A stretch of 49,469 nt of DNA from an uncultured Dongia sp. (lineage in GTDB: Bacteria; Pseudomonadota; Alphaproteobacteria; Dongiales; Dongiaceae): NCBI RefSeq assembly GCF_936916975.1, contig NZ_CAKZGO010000035.1, positions 1 through 49,469 of the forward strand, in the 5' to 3' direction. Shown here in pieces: positions 35,304-43,498 of the stretch (positions within the stretch are counted from its first letter, which is position 1; every line of letters starts with the position of its first letter). Made by a program: the position numbers and the translations under genes. The notes under the pieces were generated by a model. The model had not been told where the DNA came from, did no database searches, and worked only from the letters and a program-made list of their open reading frames with translations.

Positions 35304-35489
35304 TCAGGGCGCAAGGCGCCGCCGCAAGGCCGCAAATGCCTGGCGCCGCGCGGCCTCTGCCAGGCGTAGATCGCCCTCGGTCACGGCCTCGCCCGCCTCA
35401 GCCTTGGCGGCAAGCGTGCCAAGCTGCGCAAGATAAGGCGCCAAAGCGGAAACGCCTTGGATGATCAGGGCCACGGTTGCTGGATTCAT
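35304..35489 (-). CDS. Small phage protein, terminal gene of the late operon
   Basis: A 61-residue protein beginning MNPATVALIIQGVSALAPYL, a hydrophobic/amphipathic N-terminus followed by a charged helix (AEAGEAVTEGDLRLAEAARR). ATG 35489 has GGGAGGT just upstream and lies next to the lipoprotein stop (35491). I do not recognise a family; similar small proteins occur among phage lysis genes. Confidence 0.65.
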   Translation of the reverse strand: MNPATVALIIQGVSALAPYLAQLGTLAAKAEAGEAVTEGDLRLAEAARRQAFAALRRRLAP

Positions 35490-35490
35490 G

Positions 35491-35844
35491 TCACGGACCT
35501 CCCGGCAGCAAAGGTTGCAAGGCCAGCAACTGGCTTTCCGCCGCGGCCAGATTCTCCCCGGCCATGTCCGGCAATCCCGCCCGCAAGGCAGCCCCCGCCC
35601 CATCCAACCCCGCCTCAATGGCATCAAGGGTCAGCAGGATGGCTGCCGCCGTCTCGCTGCCGGGCTCGATCTGACCCGCCTCTGCCGCGACCGCCAGGCT
35701 CTGCGCGGCACTGCCGGCCAGCAGATTTGCCGCGGTCAATCGTGCGGTGAGGTCGCTGCCGCCGCTGGCGCACCCCGCCACTAAAAGTACCGGCAGCACA
35801 ACGATCAGCCACATGAATGCCGTGAAGATGTTTCTGCGCGACAT
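35491..35844 (-). CDS. Phage-associated small lipoprotein
   Basis: A 117-residue protein with a lipoprotein signal: MSRRNIFTAFMWLIVVLPVL followed by LVAGC, Cys25 being the lipid-modified residue. The mature part is helical and alanine-rich. In the lysis region next to a holin-like gene it could be an outer-membrane spanin-like or superinfection-related lipoprotein, but it lacks the proline-rich pattern of Rz1, so the role is open. Confidence 0.72.
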   Translation of the reverse strand: MSRRNIFTAFMWLIVVLPVLLVAGCASGGSDLTARLTAANLLAGSAAQSLAVAAEAGQIEPGSETAAAILLTLDAIEAGLDGAGAALRAGLPDMAGENLAAAESQLLALQPLLPGGP

Positions 35845-35847
35845 CGC

Positions 35848-36093
35848 CTAGGCCCCCAATCGGTCAGACATGTCGCTCGGCACGTCGGACGCAAGATTTG
35901 GCACGCGGTAGACCACCAGCCCCACGATCAACGACACCAGCGCCAGCTGCGCGCTGTCCGGCATGGCAATGCGCGGCCCGCTCCACAAGGCGTCGGCCAC
36001 GATGCCGACCACCCAGTCTGCCAGCGGCGCCGCGATGGCCGCCGCCCATGCTTTGTTGATCGTGCCGATCGCAGCAACGCTTTTCATCATCAT
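35848..36093 (-). CDS. Holin-like membrane protein
   Basis: An 81-residue protein with two hydrophobic segments (about 10-35, AWAAAIAAPLADWVVGIVAD, and 48-64, AQLALVSLIVGLVVYRVPNL). Size, topology and position after tail genes fit a phage holin that would permeabilise the inner membrane. It begins with three consecutive Met codons behind GGGAGAGG. No named holin family is recognised. Confidence 0.65.
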   Translation of the reverse strand: MMMKSVAAIGTINKAWAAAIAAPLADWVVGIVADALWSGPRIAMPDSAQLALVSLIVGLVVYRVPNLASDVPSDMSDRLGA

Positions 36094-36129
36094 CCTCTCC
36101 CTGATTGTCGTGGGCCCGGAGATAGCGAC

Positions 36130-36339
36130 TTAGGCACCCATCTCCAGCAGCTTGGTCAGCCAGCCGCTGCTGGCGCCGGAGATGCCGCACAGCACCACCA
36201 GGGCGCCGACCATGAGCCAGCGCAGTCTTTGCAAATCCTCGATCCGGTCGCTCAACTGTGCCACCGCCTGTTCCAGCTTCTCGACGCTTGCTTGCAAGCG
36301 GCCGATCGCCTGCGACGTCTCATGCAATCCACCCATCAT
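36130..36339 (-). CDS. Small coiled-coil membrane protein (haemolysin XhlA-like organisation)
   Basis: A 69-residue protein: a coiled-coil N-terminal half (QAIGRLQASVEKLEQAVAQL) and one C-terminal membrane segment (LMVGALVVLCGISGASSGWL). This organisation is typical of phage XhlA-like or anti-holin proteins. ATG 36339 overlaps the upstream stop closely and has GGTGAGG before it. It likely works with the neighbouring holin-like protein. Confidence 0.65.
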   Translation of the reverse strand: MMGGLHETSQAIGRLQASVEKLEQAVAQLSDRIEDLQRLRWLMVGALVVLCGISGASSGWLTKLLEMGA

Positions 36340-36343
36340 CGCC

Positions 36344-36862
36344 TCACCATCCAGTCTCGAAATCATAGGCAGCGATTGCACTGCCATCGGACAGGGAACG
36401 CACCGCATCGACATGCCCCCATTTCACTTGCCGCAAACGGTAGACCTCGGCCTTGGCGGCCTCGCCAAGTGCGATCATCGCATCGGCCGTGGCGAGCCCC
36501 AGAAAGCTGTCATCGGCCATGCGCCAGGCGAAATCGGCGGGCCAGACGGCACCGGTTGCTTTCGCCCAGCGCGCCTCGTTGCCCATCGCGGTGAGGTTGG
36601 CCTGGTCCTGCTCGCGGATCTGCAGAACCTTGCCGCCATAGCCGAGACCGGCGGCGAGTGCCGCCTGATAGCGTGCGCTGATCAAGGCCAGCACATCGTT
36701 GCGGATGACCGCGACCGGCCACGCCCAGCCCTGTCCGTTCCAGATCTGGCGGCCGTCACTGGGCGCCATTGGCGCTGCCTCGGCCAGCGGTGGCAGCGTC
36801 GTGCCAGGCCCGAACGAGCCCAGGCACATGCCCGACGACGTGTCGAAATAGAATGTCTGCAT
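36344..36862 (-). CDS. DUF4376-domain phage tail protein
   Basis: A 172-residue protein. The C-terminal half matches the DUF4376 pattern found in tail fibre-associated phage proteins (VLALISARYQAALAAGLGYG, VLQIREQDQANLTAMGNEAR, FAWRMADDSFLGLATADAMI). The second of two adjacent ATGs (36862) is chosen because GGAGG lies 5 bases before it. It overlaps the end of the tail fibre gene, and may assist fibre assembly or form its tip. Confidence 0.75.
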   Translation of the reverse strand: MQTFYFDTSSGMCLGSFGPGTTLPPLAEAAPMAPSDGRQIWNGQGWAWPVAVIRNDVLALISARYQAALAAGLGYGGKVLQIREQDQANLTAMGNEARWAKATGAVWPADFAWRMADDSFLGLATADAMIALGEAAKAEVYRLRQVKWGHVDAVRSLSDGSAIAAYDFETGW

Positions 36863-38373
36863 CATTTCCTCCAGGCCTTGATGACCAGCTTCCAGCGTGC
36901 GGCGGTGAAGAGCGTCACCACGCCGGTCGTCGCATGCGCGATCCACCATTTGTTGTTCGCACCTTGGATCGATTTGAGATCGCTGGCGGTCGCGAACACC
37001 TGAACGTTGTTGCTCTCGTAGCCATTGTAGAAGGCGTAGGCGACTTCGATTTCCTCACCGACCGCATAGCCGAGATCCGCGGTCTTGCAGCGCAGGATGC
37101 ACTTGATGCGATCCGGAAATCCGCCGAGGCCATGAGCGTCGGTCGACGCAGCGGCACCGGCAATGGTGATTTCTGCCGTGCTGAAACTGTATTCGCCGAT
37201 GATGGTTGCCCAATTGGCGCCATCGCTGCGAATGATCACGCGGTCGCCTGGTCGCAGCAGGCGAGTGGTCATCCCGTCCAAGGTTTCCGAGGCATTGGGA
37301 TCGAGTGTCACATCGCCCGTCGCCGCGGCATTGCGGATGGCGAGTGTCGCGCCATTGCCGGCAACCGCCGCCGCCAGCAGGCTCAGCGTCACACCGGCGG
37401 TCGTAAAGTGGAGCTCTTTGCCCTTGTCCGCGGCGGCCATCGCATAGGCGCTGGTCTTCGTGGCAACCGGCACGCTCAACCCCGCACTGCTGACGGCGGA
37501 GAACCAGCTGGGCGGCGCCGACACGCAACGCCAGTTGCCGCCGCCCTCGCAGCGGAAGCGCGCCACATCGCCGGCACTTGTCACGATATCGCCGCCACCG
37601 GGCAGGATAAAGCTGGTCGCATGATGCGTCAGCGTCAGCGCCGCGGTGAAGCGCAGTTCGACCTCCATCCCAGCCAGTTCGCCGCCCCACAGGGCAGCAA
37701 TCGTGACTGCACCCGTCACCACATGATAGCCGCCGAGATTACCTTCGCCGGGCTTCACGAGGATGGCGGCACTGGCAATGTCGCTGCCCCTGCGCCACAG
37801 CGCGGCAAGGCCTGCCGGCGTCACCGATTCCGTCGTCGCAAGGCCACCGCGCGTCGTGGCAATCCCGGCATGGATCGTCGTCCCCTCGGGGATGTTCTTG
37901 TTTTCCAATCCGGAGAGGTCACCCTTCCACCCCAGCAGCTTGTCCGCGGCCGGGTCGGGCAGCGTCAGTTCCGTGATGCTGCTGGTCGGGCTGAGGGCAG
38001 CTACCCGTCCCAGTTTGTCGTCGAGTTCCTGAACCAGCGCTGTCAATCGATCCAGCGCCCGCTCATGGGTCTCTGCGGGAAACGGGTCATTGGGCGTGTA
38101 ATCCACCATCTGCGTGCGCATGGTGCGCCGTGCGATGGTCCAGCTCACGCTCGCCGCCGGCGCAATCACCGCGGTGACCGTTCCGGTGGCACCCGACCCA
38201 CCGGCAACAGTGTAATCGGTGGTGAGCACCTTCAGCGTTTCGTCGCCGGTTTCCAGGCTGCGCTCAATCACGTCGATTTCGTCCGCGCCGAAAAAGCTGA
38301 ACGGCACGGCGAAGGACGCAGTCACCCCGTTGCCCGCATGGGTGACACGGGACGTCGTCGTCGAAATGGTCAT
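36862..38373 (-). CDS. Phage tail fibre / tail spike protein
   Basis: A 503-residue receptor-binding protein candidate. Residues 1-130 match the N-terminal tail-attachment domain of T7 gp17-like fibres: GVTASFAVPFSFFGADEIDV, DYTVAGG, VSWTIARRTMRTQ, FPAETHERALDRLTALVQEL. The remainder is a beta-rich shaft with repeats such as GATLAIRNAAATGDVTLDPN and a Gly/Thr-rich C-terminus. No lyase or endosialidase motif is seen. It lies between internal-virion-type genes and DUF4376, the usual place. Confidence 0.85.
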   Translation of the reverse strand: MTISTTTSRVTHAGNGVTASFAVPFSFFGADEIDVIERSLETGDETLKVLTTDYTVAGGSGATGTVTAVIAPAASVSWTIARRTMRTQMVDYTPNDPFPAETHERALDRLTALVQELDDKLGRVAALSPTSSITELTLPDPAADKLLGWKGDLSGLENKNIPEGTTIHAGIATTRGGLATTESVTPAGLAALWRRGSDIASAAILVKPGEGNLGGYHVVTGAVTIAALWGGELAGMEVELRFTAALTLTHHATSFILPGGGDIVTSAGDVARFRCEGGGNWRCVSAPPSWFSAVSSAGLSVPVATKTSAYAMAAADKGKELHFTTAGVTLSLLAAAVAGNGATLAIRNAAATGDVTLDPNASETLDGMTTRLLRPGDRVIIRSDGANWATIIGEYSFSTAEITIAGAAASTDAHGLGGFPDRIKCILRCKTADLGYAVGEEIEVAYAFYNGYESNNVQVFATASDLKSIQGANNKWWIAHATTGVVTLFTAARWKLVIKAWRK

Positions 38374-38416
38374 GGCTGGTTCCTTGAGAGACGCCCAGTA
38401 CTTCAGGCGGGGCGGT

Positions 38417-39079
38417 TCAGGCAGGTAGTTGGTAGGCTTCCTGGACATCACGTTCCGCTGCGACCCAGGATGCCAGGGCCGGCCGGATCTCCGGTCGCGG
38501 CAGCGGCAGCCAGGCGGCAAAGCCGCCGCCCGCCATGAATTCGGCGAGGCGGCCACCGACTGCTTCCTGCGCCAGTGGCGGCAGGATCGGGCGAGCACCG
38601 CCTAACGCTGCATGCGCCGTCTCGATCTCGGTCGTGAGATCACCAAGGCGTGCCAGCAAGGGTGCGATCGCACGGACGCGCCGCTCGATTTCGTCGATCA
38701 ATGTCAGGCGGTGCGTCAGCTGCTGAGCGTACTGTGCAAGTTCGGCACTACGTGCGTCCTCTGCAGCACCTGCCTCAGCGGTGCTGATTTCCTGCGCCAC
38801 GACCGCCAGACCCTGCGTCAGGCTTGCCGCACACAACTGCAGGCCGTTCTCCTCCGCCGCAAGGCGCGCAATCCGCTTGCGCGCTGTCATGTCACCGCGC
38901 GCGGCGGGGAGAGCCAGTTCCTGGCGCAGCAAAGCCAATCGGTTCGCCTCGGCAGAATTCTCCTGCTGTTTCTGGTGCAGATCGGCAGCGCAGGCGCGCC
39001 AGTCGATCAAGCTTTCCGGCATCGTCGCGGCCGGCGCGGCGCCGGCTCCCGCGCCATCGATGGGCATGGACATGTTCAT
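38417..39079 (-). CDS. Phage protein of unknown function, coiled-coil
   Basis: A 220-residue protein, strongly helical, with long Leu/Ala/Arg-rich stretches (QENSAEANRLALLRQELALP, AELAQYAQQLTHRLTLIDEI) predicted to form coiled coils. It overlaps the upstream gene by 4 bp (39076-39079). Position corresponds to that of T7-like internal virion proteins, but it is far too short for gp15/gp16 and no family is recognised. Confidence 0.7.
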   Translation of the reverse strand: MNMSMPIDGAGAGAAPAATMPESLIDWRACAADLHQKQQENSAEANRLALLRQELALPAARGDMTARKRIARLAAEENGLQLCAASLTQGLAVVAQEISTAEAGAAEDARSAELAQYAQQLTHRLTLIDEIERRVRAIAPLLARLGDLTTEIETAHAALGGARPILPPLAQEAVGGRLAEFMAGGGFAAWLPLPRPEIRPALASWVAAERDVQEAYQLPA

Positions 39080-39615
39080 TGCTGACCTCCGGCGTTGGGG
39101 TCGATCTCGCCAAGCGCCGCCAAGCTGCGGATCAACCAGGCATCATCACCAAGCCCCGTGGCATTAAGAATTTCCGTGAGCTCCTGGGCGCCGCCGCATT
39201 TCTCGATCAGCGCCTGTGCCGCCGCAACCTTGCGCGGATAATCCGGTCCCCATTCCTGGGCAAGATCCGCCTGGACTTTGCTGCCACGCATGTCCGGTGA
39301 CGCCTCCTCGGCACAAAGCTGCCGACAATAGGCCTGCACGATACCGCTCACCACACCCTGTGGCAGGCCGGCGCGATGGAACCATTGGCGCGCCTTGGCC
39401 TCGATCGCCGCATCGCGTGTCATATGCGGCGGCACCGCGATCTGGTACGCCTCTGCCGCCTCCGGCGCTGACAACGCGCCGCCAAAGTTATCGCGCCCAA
39501 CATCGCCTGGCATGGCGCCATTACCCGGCATGGCAGTACTCTCCGGTACCGCAGCAATACCGCGCGCGGCAAGAACCTCGCGCATCAGCGCGTCGAGTGA
39601 ATCCGGCTTGGTCAT
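39076..39615 (-). CDS. Phage protein of unknown function
   Basis: A 179-residue soluble protein starting MTKPDSLDALMREVLAARGI, with an internal partial repeat AMPGNGAMPGD and a helical body (QADLAQEWGPDYPRKVAAAQ, GDDAWLIRSLAALGEIDPNA). The C-terminal part, with a GPDYPRKV-type segment and a late helix pair, resembles phage capsid or scaffold-associated proteins. Located between an internal-virion-like and the coiled-coil protein. Function not assigned. Confidence 0.7.
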   Translation of the reverse strand: MTKPDSLDALMREVLAARGIAAVPESTAMPGNGAMPGDVGRDNFGGALSAPEAAEAYQIAVPPHMTRDAAIEAKARQWFHRAGLPQGVVSGIVQAYCRQLCAEEASPDMRGSKVQADLAQEWGPDYPRKVAAAQALIEKCGGAQELTEILNATGLGDDAWLIRSLAALGEIDPNAGGQQ

Positions 39616-39628
39616 GTTGATGTTCCTT

Positions 39629-40048
39629 TCAACCGTGCAACCTGATGAGGTCCGTGCCCAGCGCATTGGTACTGGACATCTGATCGAGCATGGACTTCCG
39701 GCGGCGAAAGCGCGCCTCGCGTTCCTTGGCGCGTGCTGATTCGGTCTGGCCGAATCGTGCCCAGCGCGCCTCCGTATCGTCTTCGCGCGCTGCGTCCAGC
39801 AGCATGTCGGTGGGCGATCCATCGGTCGTCACACCACCTTTCAGGATGGCGACACGGCGCTTCGATTGCTCACGGGAGGCCTGCGCGCGCAGCCGCCGTT
39901 CCTCTTCCACCCCTTGCTCTTTAGCAACCTTGGCCTCGCGATCGAGCTGCTTGGCTTCATGGCTGGCCTGCTGCGCGTCGGCCGCCATCTTGGCGCCGGT
40001 CGAGATGATCGTCGTGATGGCCATCGCTGCCGCCGTTGAGGTACACAT
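39629..40048 (-). CDS. Internal virion protein (T7 gp14-like organisation)
   Basis: A 139-residue protein: a short hydrophobic N-terminus (AAAMAITTIISTGAKMAADA), then a long charged helix (EAKQLDREAKVAKEQGVEEE) ending with REARFRRRKSMLDQMSSTNAL. This N-terminal hydrophobic plus helical layout and place right after tail tubular protein B fit podoviral internal virion proteins that help DNA entry. It starts 3 bp after the previous stop. Family match is by layout only. Confidence 0.68.
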   Translation of the reverse strand: MCTSTAAAMAITTIISTGAKMAADAQQASHEAKQLDREAKVAKEQGVEEERRLRAQASREQSKRRVAILKGGVTTDGSPTDMLLDAAREDDTEARWARFGQTESARAKEREARFRRRKSMLDQMSSTNALGTDLIRLHG

Positions 40049-40050
40049 CT

Positions 40051-42321
40051 TTATCCATCCATCGTTGTCAGTTGCGGGATGAGCGCCACGATGGTGCAGG
40101 GCAAGGGTTGCTCCTGCAGCACGGTGACGATCGCCTGTGCCTCCCAACCCTTCGGGAAGGCCACGAATTTGTCGCCCGAGAACAGGGGTGGGCTCTGATC
40201 CATCGCGGTGCGGGCGCCGCGGAAGACGACATCCTCGGTGACGCCCGGTTCGGCGCCGACGCGCATGCCAAGGCTGTTGTTGAGCCGCACGATGACGCGG
40301 TGGATGCGCCGGCGCTTACCCTGCGCAGCGCCCTCCATCGCCCCCGCCTCGATATCCATGGTGCTCAAGCGGCTGGTAAAACCGAGCCCGACATGGGCAA
40401 AGGCGGCGGGACGTTTCAGCGTCACCGTTCCGTCCGGCGCCACAATCTGGTTGGGATGTGTGGCACCATCGGCCAGGATCGTCACCTCCTCGCCGATGAG
40501 ATGATCGAGGCCGCCGATGACCACTGCACTCAAGGACCAGTTGCCGGCCGGGATCGGCATAAGCGACGGGAATGCTGCCAGGATCGTGGTGCTGACATGG
40601 CTCGCATCCGCAAAGCTGGTGATCAGCGCCCGCGCCACGGAATAGCCGGCCCCAGATGGCGCCGGATAAAAATGCTGGATCTCGCGCCCGACATCCTGAA
40701 GGGTGAAGATGGTCGCAGCCGCCGTAAACTCGACGCCCGTGCTTCCGATCACCTCGGCGCCAGAACCCGGCGTCAGTGCCGCTGTGCCAGCGCCATCGAA
40801 GCTCAAGCCGCCATCGACGAAGAACGCACTCTTCTTGTCGAACGGGTCGCGCGGCTCAAAGGCCGTCGCCATGCGCTCGACCGAGCGCAGAATCTCACCG
40901 CCCACGCGCCGTTCGACGGCAAGCCAGGCTTCGTCCTGTCCGCTGCCCGGAATGATGGCGACGGACAGCACCTTTGCCTGCCTGCCGGCGATGATGTGCC
41001 GGTGCCAGCCGACCACATCCTGCCCGCGCATATAAGTGAGCCCGAGCAGCGCGCCATCCTGGCACACCACCCACAGGATCGACCACGGTTCCGCCTGGTA
41101 GGCGATCTCCTTGATGCCTGCTTGGGTGAGATGCCGCGCCAGCAGGGTCAACTCCGGCGAGTTGAAGGCATCGTTTTCGAAATTATAGGCCATTTCATAG
41201 AGCTTGCGCCCCGCCCGCTGCACATAGAGAACGGCGGCGCCGATACGCTCCGGGCGGATGTCGGCACTGCCATTGGTCGTCTCGCGCCGCACCGTGACGT
41301 TGCTCGGCGTCAGCGCCTCATTCAAGGAACTGGCCGTGAGGTTGAACTCGCCGCCGGTCGTGCCCAGCGCCAGGGTCTTGCCGGCACTCATCCAGCGAAT
41401 CGCGTTCACCCGATCGTCGGCGATGGTGAAGTTGAGGCCGTGATCGTCCTTGACGATGCCATCGGTCCCGGTCGGTGCAAAACTTTCATAGGCGCCGGAG
41501 ACCGACGCCCACAATGTCTGCGGCTGCTGTTTCGAATTGGCGAGGAACAGGCGCTCCTCGTGGAAGGTGATGGTGCTGGGCCAGCCCGTCGTCGCCGACC
41601 AGGCGCCGAGACGCCAGCTGGGCATGGCGCCCGTGCCGCCGAAGCTTCCCTTGATGTCGATCTTGACCTGTGTCGGGCTGGTGAAGGTGATGATCTTCGC
41701 CCAGCCCCAGATGCTGGCATGCTTGATGCGCACCAGTCGGCCGACATCGGTTGCGGCAAACAAGGCAGCCGATGCGGTCAACGTGATATTGCTGCCGCTC
41801 GCCGCCGCCGGCGTCAGGTTGATCGCACCCACATTCTCATCGAGATACGGCCCGTCCTGGAAATCAATCTCGCTCAAGGTCCAGTTTGTATGCCCGCTGC
41901 GCGCCAGCTTCTGCGGCGCGAATTGTGGATGGGTGAGATAGAGCACATCGGCCGATTGCGCCCATTTGAGGCCGGCGAGATCTGCAACACCGTAAGGCGT
42001 CACGATCTCATAGGCCGTGCCTGGCGAGGTTTCGATCCGCCCGCCATTCATGTAGAAGCGGAAATAGCCCGCCCCCGCCTCGATCACATAGGCCTGCTCG
42101 GTTGAGAACTCGAACGGGATCAGGCGCGTGACGCCGTCATTCTTGGTGTGGGCAATGAACTGCGTGCCCGGCCGCCGCGTCGCCGGACCTTGTGCCAGCA
42201 GCACGAAATTCTCGATCAATCGGCAGGCATTGCGGTATTTGTCGAGATCGATCCGGCCATAGAGCTCCGGTGACCACTCACCGGCATTGAAGGTCGACAG
42301 CAGTTGCGAAGCACCTGCCAT
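40051..42321 (-). CDS. Tail tubular protein B / tail nozzle protein (T7 gp12-like)
   Basis: A 756-residue beta-rich structural protein starting MAGASQLLSTFNAGEWSPEL, with YGRIDLDKYRNACRLIENF and GPATRRPGTQFIAHTK, the characteristic N-terminus of podoviral tail nozzles. Further on, WPSTITFHEERLFLANSKQQ, the typical loop of this family, is present. It forms the distal tail tube through which DNA passes. It starts 3 bp after tail tubular protein A. Confidence 0.87.
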   Translation of the reverse strand: MAGASQLLSTFNAGEWSPELYGRIDLDKYRNACRLIENFVLLAQGPATRRPGTQFIAHTKNDGVTRLIPFEFSTEQAYVIEAGAGYFRFYMNGGRIETSPGTAYEIVTPYGVADLAGLKWAQSADVLYLTHPQFAPQKLARSGHTNWTLSEIDFQDGPYLDENVGAINLTPAAASGSNITLTASAALFAATDVGRLVRIKHASIWGWAKIITFTSPTQVKIDIKGSFGGTGAMPSWRLGAWSATTGWPSTITFHEERLFLANSKQQPQTLWASVSGAYESFAPTGTDGIVKDDHGLNFTIADDRVNAIRWMSAGKTLALGTTGGEFNLTASSLNEALTPSNVTVRRETTNGSADIRPERIGAAVLYVQRAGRKLYEMAYNFENDAFNSPELTLLARHLTQAGIKEIAYQAEPWSILWVVCQDGALLGLTYMRGQDVVGWHRHIIAGRQAKVLSVAIIPGSGQDEAWLAVERRVGGEILRSVERMATAFEPRDPFDKKSAFFVDGGLSFDGAGTAALTPGSGAEVIGSTGVEFTAAATIFTLQDVGREIQHFYPAPSGAGYSVARALITSFADASHVSTTILAAFPSLMPIPAGNWSLSAVVIGGLDHLIGEEVTILADGATHPNQIVAPDGTVTLKRPAAFAHVGLGFTSRLSTMDIEAGAMEGAAQGKRRRIHRVIVRLNNSLGMRVGAEPGVTEDVVFRGARTAMDQSPPLFSGDKFVAFPKGWEAQAIVTVLQEQPLPCTIVALIPQLTTMDG

Positions 42322-42324
42322 GGC

Positions 42325-42900
42325 TCAACCCCGCGCCTGCAGCCAGGCATCGACCACCAGGCTGGCGGCACCGCCCTCCTGCGCATCAATCGCCTTGGCC
42401 TGGCCCAGAATGTCGCGCAGGTAGCCGCGCGCGGCGTCGATGCGCGATCCGCTTTCGGTGAGATTGCCGGCCAGATGCACCGCAAGCTTCGCTGCCACCG
42501 CCTCCGCCAGCAGCGGATCGAAGGTCGCCGTATCCGTGACGCGGCCGATATAGAGAATGTCGAGCGGTGCCGCGTAATCGGCGAGGATCCGGCGCCCCTC
42601 CACCCGGTAATCGCTGCCATTGTCGATCTCAAGGAGACGCAAACAGAAGGCCGGCTCCGGCCCCTGCGGCAGCTGGTATTGATAGAGATAGCCCCAGGCC
42701 GGCGCCTCGCTGAGCGCCGGCAGCCGCGCCCGGCGCAAGGCTGCATTCCACGGATAGAGCCGCAACACCGAATCCGCCGACGGCTCGAAATTGCGCTGAC
42801 ACAGATTGGCCGCCTTCGACCCGTCCTCCAGCGAGGTGATCGGATCGGCACCCAACAGATCCAGCGCCCGATTGCAGATGGAGACGGTCGAAATGGCCAT
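42325..42900 (-). CDS. Tail tubular protein A / head-tail adaptor (T7 gp11-like)
   Basis: A 191-residue protein beginning MAISTVSICNRALDLLGADP, then CQRNFEPSADSVLRLYPWNA, and LLAEAVAAKLAVHLAGNLTE. These are the hallmarks of gp11-like adaptors, which connect the portal to the nozzle. Length is as expected. It is immediately upstream of the nozzle gene, as in podoviruses. Confidence 0.87.
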   Translation of the reverse strand: MAISTVSICNRALDLLGADPITSLEDGSKAANLCQRNFEPSADSVLRLYPWNAALRRARLPALSEAPAWGYLYQYQLPQGPEPAFCLRLLEIDNGSDYRVEGRRILADYAAPLDILYIGRVTDTATFDPLLAEAVAAKLAVHLAGNLTESGSRIDAARGYLRDILGQAKAIDAQEGGAASLVVDAWLQARG

Positions 42901-42938
42901 GTGATGTGCGCCCTATTGAAATTGCACGACGTCGTGGA

Positions 42939-42969
42939 ACGGGCTGCGGGCATGTCGCCGGCAGCCCGT
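42939..42969 (-). repeat. Hairpin downstream of the 141-residue virion gene
   Basis: ACGGGCTGC and GCAGCCCGT form a perfect 9-bp stem around a 13-base loop, 8 bp past the stop codon at 42977. No U-run follows, so it may stabilise mRNA or attenuate transcription into the tail genes. Confidence 0.6.
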
Positions 42970-42976
42970 CGTCACG

Positions 42977-43402
42977 TCAGTCCAGCGTGTAGAAAATCAT
43001 CACCCGCAACGTGCCGCTGGCCGGCAAAGCCGCGGCAGCGATGGTCAGAATGACGATCTCTTCCGACGCCAGCGGTTCGCCGACAACGCCCGCCGGCCCG
43101 AACAAAGTCGGCGTGTCCACCGCGGCAAAGACCGCAGCGGCGCGGTATTTGCCCGTGGTGCCGGCAATGCCGATGGCCAGCGTCGAAGACCCCAGCGACA
43201 CCGTGCTGTCGAGGATGCCATAGAGCACACGCGCCCCCTTGGGCAGGCGCGCTACTTCGACGATGTCGCTCGTCGGCTGGCTCGCCAGCACGACCTTTTC
43301 ATTGAACACACGCACCCGGCCGTGCACGTCGCCGGCCATCGGCAGATCCACCGGCGCGGTATTCCGCAACCGACCCATCTGCGTTCCATATTGAGTAGCC
43401 AT
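42977..43402 (-). CDS. Capsid-region protein (decoration/fibre-like), unknown
   Basis: A 141-residue protein, beta-rich with few charged helices (VHGRVRVFNEKVVLASQPTS, DSTVSLGSSTLAIGIAGTTG, SEEIVILTIAAAALPASGTL). It follows the major capsid gene by about 80 bp and precedes gp11, the slot of minor capsid or decoration proteins in podoviruses. Family not recognised. The start ATG 43402 has AGGAG nearby. Confidence 0.75.
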   Translation of the reverse strand: MATQYGTQMGRLRNTAPVDLPMAGDVHGRVRVFNEKVVLASQPTSDIVEVARLPKGARVLYGILDSTVSLGSSTLAIGIAGTTGKYRAAAVFAAVDTPTLFGPAGVVGEPLASEEIVILTIAAAALPASGTLRVMIFYTLD

Positions 43403-43435
43403 GTTTTTCTCCTGATAGGTTTCAGTCTCCAGACA

Positions 43436-43479
43436 GGTAGCGCGCAGCGGGGTTGGCGGGGCGGCCGCTGCGCGCTACC
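43436..43479 (-). repeat. 15-bp hairpin with conserved loop, 3' of the major capsid gene
   Basis: On the minus strand GGTAGCGCGCAGCGG and CCGCTGCGCGCTACC pair perfectly over 15 bp, enclosing the 14-base loop CCGCCCCGCCAACC. It lies between the capsid stop and the next gene. The loop is almost identical to that of the hairpin at 44441-44482. Confidence 0.85.
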
Positions 43480-43480
43480 C

Positions 43481-43498
43481 AGCTACGCGAGCGTAGCT
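43481..43498 (-). repeat. Perfect 18-bp palindrome over the capsid stop codon
   Basis: AGCTACGC-GA-GCGTAGCT is an 8-bp perfect dyad, 2 bp from the conserved-loop hairpin, and includes the capsid stop codon (43483-43485). Ribosomes finishing the capsid would melt it. Confidence 0.8.

Noticed and set aside
36344-36949. Longer start for the DUF4376 protein
   Set aside because: The upstream 29 codons overlap the tail fibre gene and lack a ribosome-binding site; ATG 36862 has GGAGG at good spacing.
40036-42105. Plus-strand open frame of 689 codons opposite the tail nozzle gene
   Set aside because: Antisense shadow of a strong phage gene, with no ribosome-binding site or recognisable domain.
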